Shown here: piece after piece, positions 8,479 through 16,420 of the stretch | How the letters are laid out: the number at the start of each line of letters is the position of its first letter | Numbering within the stretch: position 1 is the stretch's first letter | Assembly: GCA_027854065.1 (NCBI GenBank) | Contig: JAQGEF010000016.1 | Location: 1 to 64,000 of the forward strand | Reading direction: 5' to 3' | Length of the DNA stretch: 64,000 nt | Source: Polluticaenibacter yanchengensis | GTDB taxonomy: Bacteria; Bacteroidota; Bacteroidia; Chitinophagales; Chitinophagaceae | Position numbers and translations under genes: made by a program | The notes under the pieces: generated by a model | Seen by the model: only the letters and a program-made list of their open reading frames with translations | The model's database searches: none | Told to the model about the DNA's origin: nothing

Positions 8479-9378
8479 AAACAATCATAAATATTAAGAG
8501 CATTTCAGACATCAATAATTTTGTGCAACATAAAACCAGGCATCCATTGGTTACGGTTATTGACTTTAGTAAAATGGACTAATGATAGAAGAAGGCACCC
8601 GGATAAGTTGCGATTTTTATTCCATTATGTTTAAAAATTATTGTGCTAATAATATGAAGTACGGCAGGCAATCATACGACTTTCAGGAAGGAAGTTTAGT
8701 TTGCATTGCACCCCGGCAAGTGGTTACAATGGATAGTGAAATTGAAAAAAAGAAGACATGATGGGGTGGGGATTATTTTTTCATCCCGATTTGTTAAGAG
8801 GGACCTCTTTAGGTTCAAAAATGAAGGACTATACATTCTTCTCTTATGAAATAGCAGAGGCTTTACATTTATCCGACAAGGAAAAGGAAATTTTGTACGA
8901 TTGTATTCAGAAAATTGAAAACGAATTAAAAGAGAATATCGATAATCATAGCCAGACCCTAATCGTATCCAATATTGAACTCTTACTTAATTATTGCCAA
9001 CGTTATTACGGCAGGCAATTTATTACAAGAAAAAGCAGCAATTCCAACATTATTTATCAAATTGAAAAATTATTGACAGACTATTTTAAAGATGAAAAAC
9101 TATCGGAAAAAGGATTGCCAACCGTAAAATATCTGTCAGACAAAGTCCATTTATCATCAGGATATTTGAGCGACTTGCTGAAAAAAGAAACAGGAATGAA
9201 TACTCAGGATCATATCCATTACTATATTATTGAAGAAGCGAAAAACATTTTAATCAATACAAATAACTCCGTTAGTGAGATCGCGTATTCACTAGGCTTT
9301 GAATATCCGCAGTATTTCAGTAAACTTTTTAAGCAAAAAACAGGTGTCACGCCAGTAGAATATAGAACCACAAACTAA
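8475..9378 (+). pseudogene. AraC-family regulator broken by two frameshifts
   Basis: Three reading-frame pieces join into one AraC-type regulator of about 300 residues. Piece 1 (frame of 8475) reads KTIINIKSISDIN and HPLVTVIDFSKMD before stops at 8580. Piece 2 (frame of 8582) reads IEEGTRISCDFYS through QEGSLVCIAPRQVV. Piece 3, open from 8758 to 9378, carries GWGLFFHPDLL and the complete helix-turn-helix pair ending FSKLFKQKTGVTPVEYR. Both joints are repaired by adding one base; the second lies in an A7 run at 8747-8753. The 206-residue 3' ORF could still make a DNA-binding domain. Two independent lesions favour true decay, but sequencing error in the A run cannot be excluded. Confidence 0.75.
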
Positions 9379-9539
9379 CGACTCTAGTTAATAAGTTGTT
9401 GAAAATATAGTGGTTATGAGTAAATAACAATACCGCTTTTTTTTGAGTATTTTTATTAATATTTAGAAGTTTTGTTCTGAAATTTACAGCAAGCTGAACA
9501 AGCCTTTTACAAATAAGAATATTTATTTCAAAACATACA

Positions 9540-10016
9540 ATGAAAAGAAGTTTAATCATTGCAAACCGGCTTCGGGAAGTCTTATTAAATGGACATTGGA
9601 TTGCTAATACAAATTGTAAGGAACAAATACTAAGTGTTAATTGGATGCAGGCGACTCAAAAAGTCGGCAATTTAAATATGATCGCAGCTTTGACCTTCCA
9701 TATCAACTATTACCTGGTTGGTTTACTGACTGCTTTCGAAACGGGGAAACTTGAAATCAGCGACAAATTTAGTTTTGACCTTCCGCCGATTAGTTCAGAA
9801 TCGGAATGGAATAAAATGGTTACTGACTTTATAAGCAATTCAGAAAAGTTTGCAGACAAAGTTGAACAAATGGAAGATAGTCTCTTAGATCAGCCATTTA
9901 TAGATGAAAAATACGGAACGTTCTTGAGAAATATTGAAGGTGTAATTGAGCATAGTTATTATCATTTGGGACAGATTTCATTAATAAAGAAACTGATCAT
10001 GCAGGATCAATCATAA
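9540..10016 (+). CDS. DinB-like / DUF1572-like four-helix protein
   Basis: This 158-residue, mostly helical protein has the spaced histidines expected of the DinB/YfiT metal-binding fold: FHINYYL near residue 54 and EHSYYHLGQI near residue 139. The conserved H-x-x-H-x-G-Q-I element near the C-terminus is the strongest sign. Members bind a divalent metal; some transfer low-molecular-weight thiols, and many have no known role. A second, more clearly YfiT-like member lies at 51303-51833. It stands alone on the plus strand after the AraC pseudogene. Confidence 0.7.
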   Translation: MKRSLIIANRLREVLLNGHWIANTNCKEQILSVNWMQATQKVGNLNMIAALTFHINYYLVGLLTAFETGKLEISDKFSFDLPPISSESEWNKMVTDFISNSEKFADKVEQMEDSLLDQPFIDEKYGTFLRNIEGVIEHSYYHLGQISLIKKLIMQDQS

Positions 10017-10125
10017 CTGTTATTTATCCCTGATATGAATTGATTCTATATTCATAGCATTTCATTCTAAAATATTGGTACTTTGCTTAAAGCTGTCCTC
10101 AATATATTTAAAAATTTATTTTAAC

Positions 10126-10647
10126 ATGGATAGAGAAACTTTCATTGAACATTTTAAATTGTTATTGGTTCATTTAAAAGATTGGACAAATGAAAACTGT
10201 TTTAATGAAATATCCGATAATTATAGATTTGTCATTGAACCATGTGAAAGTAGAGAAAGGGATTATTTTACCGAAAGAGAAAATAGCCTTATTGAAACTT
10301 GGAATAATCTGAAGAATATTCAGCTTTCATTTGATACTGTAGTGGCACTGTTTTATAGGGATAATACTACACCAAAATGGGTAGATTGCACTGTTTATTA
10401 TTCGTCAAATCAAGTGACTGTTGTTCATATGTTGTTTAGCTGTGAGTTTAGAGATGAAAGTGAGATATATTATTTAGATCGGGGAACCGGTCCATTCAAA
10501 GCTCAAGTAGCAATTCCGCCTGGTAATCGCAAAATAGTCAAAGGCAATAAATTTGATGTCAATTGGAGAAAGCATTGGGATGATGAGAAAGCTACCAATG
10601 ATTTTATAAGCAAGCTAAAGCGTTTTATTTCAAAAAAGATAATTTAG
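10126..10647 (+). CDS. Hypothetical cytoplasmic protein
   Basis: This 173-residue protein uses the ATG at 10126; an in-frame codon at 10075 would add 17 residues of poor composition directly over a possible -7 box (GTACTTTG). It is charged and aromatic-rich with no signal peptide or membrane segment. It contains a central YLDRGTGPFKAQVAIPPG stretch and a Lys-rich end. I do not recognise a family. The next gene follows after 20 bp, so the two may share a transcript. Confidence 0.55.
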   Translation: MDRETFIEHFKLLLVHLKDWTNENCFNEISDNYRFVIEPCESRERDYFTERENSLIETWNNLKNIQLSFDTVVALFYRDNTTPKWVDCTVYYSSNQVTVVHMLFSCEFRDESEIYYLDRGTGPFKAQVAIPPGNRKIVKGNKFDVNWRKHWDDEKATNDFISKLKRFISKKII

Positions 10648-10667
10648 ATAGTTAATATTTAAACCAG

Positions 10668-11162
10668 ATGATCAGAACTTTAATACTTATTTTACTTATT
10701 TCGGTAAACTTTTTTGCAGTTTCCGGACAGGAACAAAAACTGGTTCTTACAAAAGCACAAAATGACCAGTGGCTTAATGATCTTAAAAAAATACCGCTTA
10801 GCAGCCAGTTATCAACTATTAAAGAAAGATTACTTTCAGATACAGCCGTTTTTGTTAAGAAATATTACAATGACGGTATCAAGGTAGTCGATAGTTTAGG
10901 TAACAGGGTGTATGGAGAGGGTAAACCGACAATGGTGATCGCCGGGTATATGATGATTATTAGTAACGATACAGAGAAGAATAAAATCATTGAACTCTCG
11001 AAATTATTGAACACAAATTATATCAAAAAAGCGGTTGTTTTAAGTCCTGATGATCCGGCACTAACGGCTATTTACGGCTCTTTCGCACAATACGGAGTAA
11101 TATTAATGACTGTCACAAAAAGCAAGTATGCAAAGCTTTTTCAAAAACTCAATTTGAACTAA
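10668..11162 (+). CDS. Hypothetical secreted protein
   Basis: This 164-residue protein has a signal peptide of about 20 residues (MIRTLILILLISVNFFAVSG, then QEQKLV). The mature part contains a segment GYMMIISNDTEKNKIIELSK and a C-terminal Lys-rich helix. No family is recognised. It begins 20 bp after the previous gene. About 237 bp with no recognisable feature follow. Confidence 0.6.
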   Translation: MIRTLILILLISVNFFAVSGQEQKLVLTKAQNDQWLNDLKKIPLSSQLSTIKERLLSDTAVFVKKYYNDGIKVVDSLGNRVYGEGKPTMVIAGYMMIISNDTEKNKIIELSKLLNTNYIKKAVVLSPDDPALTAIYGSFAQYGVILMTVTKSKYAKLFQKLNLN

Positions 11163-11399
11163 AACTCAAAACGAATTAAGAGAACCACCCAAATGGAAGC
11201 TGCATTTAATAAAATATTTGCTGCCGGTATTCTTGCCTCCCGCCATCAATTTATATTAGCTATTCATATTGGAAATACGTTTTATTAATTAATTTTAAAT
11301 GTCCATGATTGTTGAGATCGCTCATGTTTGTAAATAGATATGAGTTATTTGTATAACGACAATGCCATTAATGAAAACCAGGTAAAACAATATTGAAAT

Positions 11400-12020
11400 A
11401 TGAGTAAAATAATCTTTGATAGCGGGATATCTCTTGACGGTTTTTTTGCTGGAGATAACAGGGGACCACAAAATCCTATGGGCGGTGTTTCAGGACAAAT
11501 ACATTCCTGGATGTTTCATCAAAAAGCATTCTGGGAATACTTAGGATTTGAAGGCGGTAAAGAAGACGGCCCGGATGGCAAATTTATCAGAGAGACCATC
11601 GCCCGTACCGGCGCATTCATTATGGGAAAGCGCATGTTTGAGGAAGGAGAAGCAAGCTGGCCAAATGATCTTTATAAAGCTGACGTTTATGTATTAACAC
11701 ACGAACAGCGGAAACCCTGGGTACAGGAAGGTTCTACCACCTTCTATTTCATCAATGATGGAATAGAAAGCGCCCTCGATAAAGCAAGGCAATCTGCAAA
11801 AGGAAAAGACATAAGAATACAAGGTGGAGCAAATACCATTCAACAATTTCTAAATGCCGGGCTTATCGACGAATTTTTTATACATATCGCACCGGTATTT
11901 TTAGGAAGCGGCATCAGGCTATTTGATGGCATTGATAAAGATAAATATGACCTGGAAATAATAGAAGTAATACCATCAGATCTCACCACACACCTGAAAT
12001 ATAAATTGACAAAGAAATAG
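11400..12020 (+). CDS. Dihydrofolate reductase-like (RibD C-terminal domain) protein
   Basis: This 206-residue protein matches the RibD_C/DHFR-like fold. It starts ISLDGFFAG, has a central GAFIMGKRMFEEGE, then VYVLTHEQRKPW, a nucleotide-binding IRIQGGANTIQQFLNAGLID, and a C-terminal EFFIHIAPVFLGSGIRLF. These stand-alone proteins are usually annotated as dihydrofolate reductase family and are NADPH-dependent reductases of unknown substrate. There is no deaminase domain and no riboflavin operon next to it, so a role in riboflavin synthesis is unlikely. Confidence 0.85.
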   Translation: MSKIIFDSGISLDGFFAGDNRGPQNPMGGVSGQIHSWMFHQKAFWEYLGFEGGKEDGPDGKFIRETIARTGAFIMGKRMFEEGEASWPNDLYKADVYVLTHEQRKPWVQEGSTTFYFINDGIESALDKARQSAKGKDIRIQGGANTIQQFLNAGLIDEFFIHIAPVFLGSGIRLFDGIDKDKYDLEIIEVIPSDLTTHLKYKLTKK

Positions 12021-12217
12021 GCGTTATAGCTGTTAATGAGATATTAACAGAATCGCTGAATCCGGGTAGTTTGTGGGATTTGTATACAATATTGAATTTA
12101 TTATTTAGTCAACTAAACCTTGGATATCCTTTCTTACTTTAATAAGTTAGCATTAAATTTGAAATAAGAGTCCGGAACCTGTAATGACAGGATATTTAAA
12201 ATTTAAAACATACCAAT

Positions 12218-12685
12218 ATGAAACTGAAAACGCTTTTCTTCGCTTTACCGGTTGTGCTTTTTTCATGTAATGACCAACCGGCTCCAACACCGGAAACGAC
12301 TGTTGATACCACTTCAAAAATGGAAATAATGGTGCCCGCCCAAACCTGCTATCTCGGCACTATTGCTAAGGACAGCGTATTTCTAAAAACAGAAAAATTT
12401 CCCAACGTCGTCATCGGTACACTGGAATATAAAAACTTTGAGAAAGATAGCAGCAAAGGAGAACTTGAAGGAAAAATGAACGGCGATACATTGATTGCAC
12501 ATTACAAATTTTCTTCCGAAGGCACCACTTCCGTTTCACAGGTAGCCTTCTTAATTAAAGGAGATTCAGCTGTAGAAGGTTTTGGCGAAATGGAAGAAAA
12601 AGATGGTGTGATGGTATTTAAAAACCTCAGTGACATTAAGTTTGATACCACATTAATATTGAATAAAATTAATTGCCATAATTAA
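12218..12685 (+). CDS. Hypothetical lipoprotein
   Basis: This 155-residue protein has a lipoprotein signal (MKLKTLFFALPVVLFSC, Cys17) followed by a Pro/Thr-rich linker (NDQPAPTPETTVDTTS). The mature domain alternates short beta strands (CYLGTIAKDSVFLKTEKF, GELEGKMNGDTLIAHYKFSS), which looks like a small beta-sandwich or barrel. No family name can be assigned with confidence. It is the last gene before the tyrosine attenuator region. A short palindrome just after its stop (12688-12703) is not followed by a T-run. Confidence 0.6.
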   Translation: MKLKTLFFALPVVLFSCNDQPAPTPETTVDTTSKMEIMVPAQTCYLGTIAKDSVFLKTEKFPNVVIGTLEYKNFEKDSSKGELEGKMNGDTLIAHYKFSSEGTTSVSQVAFLIKGDSAVEGFGEMEEKDGVMVFKNLSDIKFDTTLILNKINCHN

Positions 12686-12759
12686 TAGTTATCGATAGCT
12701 ATTGAGAACACTGGTAACACAATATTTCATTCCTAAATTTCAAATTGACAATTAAGCGC

Positions 12760-12767
12760 TATCTTTG
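12760..12767 (+). promoter_or_regulatory. -7 box of the tyrosine-attenuator transcript
   Basis: TATCTTTG fits the Bacteroidota -7 consensus TAnnTTTG. The start point would be expected about 6-8 bases further on (about 12773-12776), so the leader ORF at 12776 would be leaderless or nearly so. The -33 element is weak: TTT at 12738-12740 has the right spacing, while the TTG at 12745 is too close. Confidence 0.55.
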
Positions 12768-12775
12768 CCCTCTCA

Positions 12776-12868
12776 ATGAAACAATTGAACAACATATTAC
12801 GAGTGCCTTTTTTCAATAATTATTATACCCCGGATAATTGTTCGGGATTAAGCGCGTATATGTCATAG
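12776..12868 (+). CDS. Tyrosine leader peptide (attenuator)
   Basis: This 30-codon ORF begins MKQLNNILRV and carries PFFNNYYTP with tandem Phe (codons 12-13, 12809-12814) and tandem Tyr (codons 16-17, TATTAT at 12821-12826). A third Tyr lies at codon 28, and TAG is at 12866-12868. The Tyr pair sits 2 bases before the first arm of the downstream hairpin set, exactly where a stalled ribosome would cover that arm. The ORF is too short for the usual gene calls and has no protein-like composition otherwise. Its role is read from its layout with the terminator and the TyrRS gene, not from homology. Confidence 0.8.
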   Translation: MKQLNNILRVPFFNNYYTPDNCSGLSAYMS

Positions 12869-12913
12869 CATTTAGGTTTTATTATCTTTCAATACATATC
12901 AGCCCGGACAATT
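12829..12913 (+). promoter_or_regulatory. Attenuator: 1:2 hairpin and 2:3 antiterminator
   Basis: Segment 1 (12829-12835, CCCGGAT) pairs with segment 2 (12840-12846, GTTCGGG) as a 7-bp stem with an AATT loop. Segment 2, extended to 12836-12846 (AATTGTTCGGG), can instead pair over 11 bp with segment 3 (12903-12913, CCCGGACAATT), with a single G-U pair. That second pairing consumes the 5' arm of the terminator. A ribosome held at Tyr codons 16-17 would cover segment 1 and favour 2:3, so the downstream gene is transcribed. With charged tRNA-Tyr the 1:2 stem reforms and the terminator wins. Confidence 0.75.
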
Positions 12914-12933
12914 TAGTTTGTCCGGGCTTTTTT
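12901..12933 (+). terminator. Intrinsic terminator of the tyrosine attenuator
   Basis: AGCCCGGACAA (12901-12911) pairs with TTGTCCGGGCT (12918-12928) as a perfect 11-bp stem with a 6-base loop, followed by a run of six T. It ends 20 bp before the TyrRS start codon and has no upstream gene to terminate other than the leader ORF. Confidence 0.9.
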
Positions 12934-12952
12934 ATTTCAAAAATTTCCAAAC

Positions 12953-14155
12953 ATGATACAGCAATTAAAAGAAAATGTGGCATTCATAATGCCTGAAAAT
13001 GGATTAGAGTTAAAGCTTCAGCAAGCAAAGCAGGAAAACAGGCCATTGATCATCAAATTAGGTTTTGACCCTACTGCACCCGATCTGCATTTAGGACACG
13101 CAGTGGTCTTAAAAAAGCTAAAACAGTTCCAGGATTTGGGGCACCAGGTCGTTATTTTGGTCGGCAGTTTTACGGCACGCATCGGCGATCCTACCGGTAA
13201 AAACAAAGCCAGGAAACCATTGTCAATAGAAGAAGTACAACATAATGCGGAAACCTATATCAGCCAGTTATCAAAAGTAATTGACGTACAGAAAGCCAAA
13301 ATCGTTTTTAACTCCGACTGGCTCGATATGCTGAATTTCATCGATGTCATACAGCTAATGTCAAAAGTAACGGTGGCGCAACTAATGCATCGCAATGACT
13401 TTAAGAAACGCTTTGAAGACAATACGCCAATTGCCATGCACGAACTGATCTACCCGGTATTACAAGGTTTCGACTCCGTACAGATAAAGGCTGATATCGA
13501 AATGGGTGGCACAGACCAGATGTTCAATTGCACTATGGGAAGACAGTTACAGGAGGCATTTCAAATGCCTCCTCAAATAGTAATGTGCATGCCCCTGCTA
13601 AGAGGATTGGATGGCAATGAGAAAATGAGCAAATCGCTGAACAATATCATCGGGCTGACAGATAGCCCGGATGATATGTTTGGTAAGACCATGTCTATAC
13701 CCGATCAACTCATTAACGAGTTTTTGGATTTAGCCACTCATTTTACCATTGAAGAAAAACAGGACATAACCCAAAGATTAATCAATGGCGAAAATCCAAT
13801 GAAGATTAAAAAAGAAATAGCCGTAAATATTATCTCTGGGTACCACTGCAAAGAAGACGCTGCCAACGCAGCGTTGTTTTTTGAAAATCAGTTCCAAAAT
13901 AAAAATGCTGATCAGAAAGTATTTAAACAAATTCCGGTAACAGATATTTTAAAACAAGTACAGGTTCAATCATCCATTATAGACTTATGTCATTCTTTAA
14001 AACCGGAACTATCGAAATCAGCTATTAAACGCCTGGTGGAAAGTGGGGCAGTTCAAATCAACAATCAAAAGATTCCGGACAGCAGTGCTTCAATAATGAT
14101 TGAACCATGTCTGAAAATAAAAATTGGTAAACGGGATTTTTTCGAGTTGGTATAA
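12953..14155 (+). CDS. tyrZ: Tyrosyl-tRNA synthetase, TyrZ-type (second copy)
   Basis: This 400-residue class I synthetase charges tRNA-Tyr. It has GFDPTAPDLHLGH with HLGH at residues 46-49, the TyrRS core YPVLQGFDSVQIKADIEMGG (about residues 167-186) with GTDQ following, KMSKS at residues 224-228, and a C-terminal S4-like RNA-binding domain (about residues 338-400). The KMSKS form and HLGH pattern place it in the TyrZ-like subfamily, distinct from the TyrS-type enzyme at 49206-50489, which has KFGKT. The ATG at 12953 lies just after the attenuator terminator. Expression is therefore predicted to rise when charged tRNA-Tyr is short. It ends at a bidirectional terminator. Confidence 0.95.
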   Translation: MIQQLKENVAFIMPENGLELKLQQAKQENRPLIIKLGFDPTAPDLHLGHAVVLKKLKQFQDLGHQVVILVGSFTARIGDPTGKNKARKPLSIEEVQHNAETYISQLSKVIDVQKAKIVFNSDWLDMLNFIDVIQLMSKVTVAQLMHRNDFKKRFEDNTPIAMHELIYPVLQGFDSVQIKADIEMGGTDQMFNCTMGRQLQEAFQMPPQIVMCMPLLRGLDGNEKMSKSLNNIIGLTDSPDDMFGKTMSIPDQLINEFLDLATHFTIEEKQDITQRLINGENPMKIKKEIAVNIISGYHCKEDAANAALFFENQFQNKNADQKVFKQIPVTDILKQVQVQSSIIDLCHSLKPELSKSAIKRLVESGAVQINNQKIPDSSASIMIEPCLKIKIGKRDFFELV

Positions 14156-14164
14156 ACTGATAAT

Positions 14165-14219
14165 AAGCATAATAAAAAAATCCCGCTACAAATCGTAACG
14201 GGATTTTTTTATTATGCTT
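14165..14219. terminator. Bidirectional terminator between tyrZ and the helical protein
   Basis: AAGCATAATAAAAAAATCCCG pairs with CGGGATTTTTTTATTATGCTT, a 21-bp stem with A and T runs on both sides. It serves both converging genes and overlaps the last codons of the minus-strand gene. Confidence 0.85.
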
Positions 14220-14502
14220 TCGGTACTTCCTTGTCATCCTTATCAAAAAAGTCTTCGGCCTTTTCCTTCAGGTCTTTAGCCTTGTCCTTAGTTGCGTCCC
14301 AAAGGTCTTCCGCTTTGTCCTGTGCAGCTTCTAATGCATCTTCAGCCTTATCCTTAGCTTTGTCCCACGCATCTTCTGTTTTATCCCATACCTCTTCAGC
14401 TTTATCCTTCGCGGCTTCCCAGGCATCGCTTACTTTGTCCTTAGCTTTTTCCCAAAAAGACTTTTCTTCTTCGTTGTTCGGTGTTGGTTGTTCAGTGCTC
14501 AT
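14212..14502 (-). CDS. Helical repeat protein (LEA/YtxH-like)
   Basis: This 96-residue, very polar protein is built from 11-residue repeats of the type W-E/D-x-A/T-K-D-K-A-E/K-D-A/L. Units are visible from about residue 15 to 88 (SFWEKAKDKVSDAWEAAKDK, DAWDKAKDKAED and so on). This periodicity gives a long amphipathic helix and is typical of LEA-like or YtxH/apolipophorin-like stress proteins. There is no signal peptide. The function is inferred only from composition; it may stabilise membranes or proteins under stress. It converges with tyrZ and shares its terminator. Confidence 0.75.
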   Translation of the reverse strand: MSTEQPTPNNEEEKSFWEKAKDKVSDAWEAAKDKAEEVWDKTEDAWDKAKDKAEDALEAAQDKAEDLWDATKDKAKDLKEKAEDFFDKDDKEVPKA

Positions 14503-14556
14503 GATTATTTAGGTTTTAATTTATTTTAAAGATAAATCTAAAATCATGCAAATCTG

Positions 14557-15993
14557 TTATTTTGCCAATTCTTTTTGTTTTCTTAACGCAAAGTATAACC
14601 ATACAAGACCTGTTGCGAAAAATACCACCAGATTCAACACAGAGAATTTCATGCTTCCCGATATTTCATGAATAAAACCAAAACAAATCATACCAATTAC
14701 AATCGCCAGCTTCTCATTAAAGTCATAATAGGTAAAATAAGATGACGTATTCTTCGTTTCCGGCATCAGTTTACTAAAGGTACTCCTGCTCAAACTTTGA
14801 ATACCGCCCATTACCAGGCCTACCAGTACCGCTATCGTATAAAACATATATTCAACCGGTTGTTGCAAATGTCTGAAAGTCGCTTTATAGCTCGTAATCT
14901 CATTCTCCAGTCTTTCAAATTCCGCAGAACCCTTTTTCAGCCCGTCCCTCAGGTTCTCTAAATTAAATACATGGTCATGATAAGGAGCAAGCGGTTCCGC
15001 CACATTAGCCGTATAAAAAGCAGCCAGGCAAATGAAGATCCATAAACAAACCACGCCCATCAGCACCTTTATATTACCGTACTTTTCGCTCAGCTTACTC
15101 ATGCCAAACGCACCGGCTATTGCCACCAGTTGAATGGTCAATATACTCGCGATCAGTTTAGTACTTTCCATAGCCAGTGTCTGGCTGCCAAATTGAGTGG
15201 CTGCAAGCATCACCGTTTGTACGCCCATGCTATAAAAAAAGAATGCACGCAGGAATCTTTTTAACACCGGTAATTGGCGCGTTTCATGCCATACCTTCTT
15301 TATATTATTAAAGCCTTCCTTAAAAATATTATTTTTATTAGTGGCAGGGATTGGCGTTTCCGGTAAGTTTTTAAAAGTGATCTGTGCAAAACCGATCCAC
15401 CAGATACCCACCGTTAAAAAAGTAATACGCATGGCCAGCAACTTGTCTTCCATTACAGTCACCATCGCAAAACCAATTACCTGCAGAATTACACTACCGA
15501 TATATCCAAATGCAAAACCCTTCGCACTAATCCTGTCCCTGTCTTCAACCGCCGCTATTTCAGGTAAAAAAGCATTATAGAATACCAGGCTGCCCACATA
15601 GCCCATCGCACCGCACATCAGGCCAAGAATCCCGACCCATAAACTGTCTTTAGTAAAAAAGAATAAGGAACTACAGCCGATAGCGCCAAGATAGCAAAAG
15701 AACTTCAGGAACTTCTTTTTAGCCCCCCTGTTATCAGCTATAGAAGTAAGGATTGGGTAGCAGAGCGCAATTAAGAAATAAGCAATGCCAATACAATAGT
15801 CGTACAGCGATGAGTTGATAAACTTCATTCCCAGTACCGTCACAGACTTGCCATTATCCCATTGAGGTTGCTTCGTAACAATTAAAAAATAAATAGGAAA
15901 GAAAGTAGCAGTGATCACTAAATTGTACACACTGTTGGCCCAGTCATACATGGCCCAACTAACTTGTACTTTTTTGCTGGCAGATTTTTGCAT
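14557..15993 (-). CDS. MFS transporter, UMF1 family
   Basis: This is a protein of about 478 residues starting MQKSASKKVQVSWAMYDWAN; an upstream Met would add ten residues. The opening SWAMYDWANSVYNLVI is the hallmark of the UMF1/Atg22-like branch of the major facilitator superfamily. Twelve hydrophobic segments can be counted, with a long loop (AEPLAPYHDHVFNLENL and a charged helix) in the second half. The C-terminal half has MGGIQSLSRSTFSKLMPE, also conserved in this branch. Yeast Atg22 exports amino acids from the vacuole; bacterial substrates are unknown. The gene stands alone. Confidence 0.85.
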   Translation of the reverse strand: MQKSASKKVQVSWAMYDWANSVYNLVITATFFPIYFLIVTKQPQWDNGKSVTVLGMKFINSSLYDYCIGIAYFLIALCYPILTSIADNRGAKKKFLKFFCYLGAIGCSSLFFFTKDSLWVGILGLMCGAMGYVGSLVFYNAFLPEIAAVEDRDRISAKGFAFGYIGSVILQVIGFAMVTVMEDKLLAMRITFLTVGIWWIGFAQITFKNLPETPIPATNKNNIFKEGFNNIKKVWHETRQLPVLKRFLRAFFFYSMGVQTVMLAATQFGSQTLAMESTKLIASILTIQLVAIAGAFGMSKLSEKYGNIKVLMGVVCLWIFICLAAFYTANVAEPLAPYHDHVFNLENLRDGLKKGSAEFERLENEITSYKATFRHLQQPVEYMFYTIAVLVGLVMGGIQSLSRSTFSKLMPETKNTSSYFTYYDFNEKLAIVIGMICFGFIHEISGSMKFSVLNLVVFFATGLVWLYFALRKQKELAK

Positions 15994-16106
15994 GTTGTAA
16001 AAAATAAAAACTTTCGTAAACATAAATATTTTCTCTTGTTTACCAGCTTATTTTTTACAACACTTCATCAAAATTTATTATTGGTTCAGGAGGATGTACC
16101 CAATTA

Positions 16107-16340
16107 TTACATCACATTTATAGAAGAGTCATTTTCAGGTTTAAATGTACCGGAACTGTCCAGTAATTTAATTTCCAGTGCTTTCTTTTCGTTTTCGTCA
16201 TAAAGGTCTTTTTCAAGGCTCTTTATTTTTTTATCATTCTCCATAATTTTCTCCCTGCTCAATTCTTCCTCGGTTTTATTGCTACAGCCAATTAAAACCA
16301 GAAAACTTAAAGAAAATAATACCTTTTTCATAGTCATTGT
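16107..16340 (-). CDS. Small lipoprotein
   Basis: This 77-residue protein starts MTMKKVLFSLSFLVLIGC, a lipoprotein signal with Cys18 or so. A Lys/Glu-rich helical segment (EEELSREKIMENDKKIKSLEK) then suggests a short coiled coil. The longer ORF that starts at 16397 would have to begin inside the terminator of uxuA and is unlikely. No family is recognised. Confidence 0.55.
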   Translation of the reverse strand, partial: TMTMKKVLFSLSFLVLIGCSNKTEEELSREKIMENDKKIKSLEKDLYDENEKKALEIKLLDSSGTFKPENDSSINVM

Positions 16341-16376
16341 TTTAGTTATTATCGCTCTTATAGATACTAATTTACT

Positions 16377-16405
16377 AAAAAGGGTTGCCTTGCGCAACCC
16401 TTTTT
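16377..16405 (-). terminator. Terminator after uxuA
   Basis: GGGTTGC (16382-16388) and GCAACCC (16394-16400) form a 7-bp stem, flanked by A-run and T-run. It lies 16 bp past the uxuA stop codon and upstream of the small lipoprotein gene. Confidence 0.8.
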
Positions 16406-16420
16406 AATATTAAGTTGCCA

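Noticed and set aside
12686..12952. A T-box riboswitch as the control element of the tyrZ-type gene
   Set aside because: The T-box core sequence and stem I with a specifier loop are missing; the short ORF with Tyr codons and three competing stems explains the region better.
14231..14512. Plus-strand ORF of 93 codons, Ser/Ala/Leu rich
   Set aside because: It is the exact antisense of the helical repeat protein; its low complexity mirrors the 11-mer repeats of the real gene.
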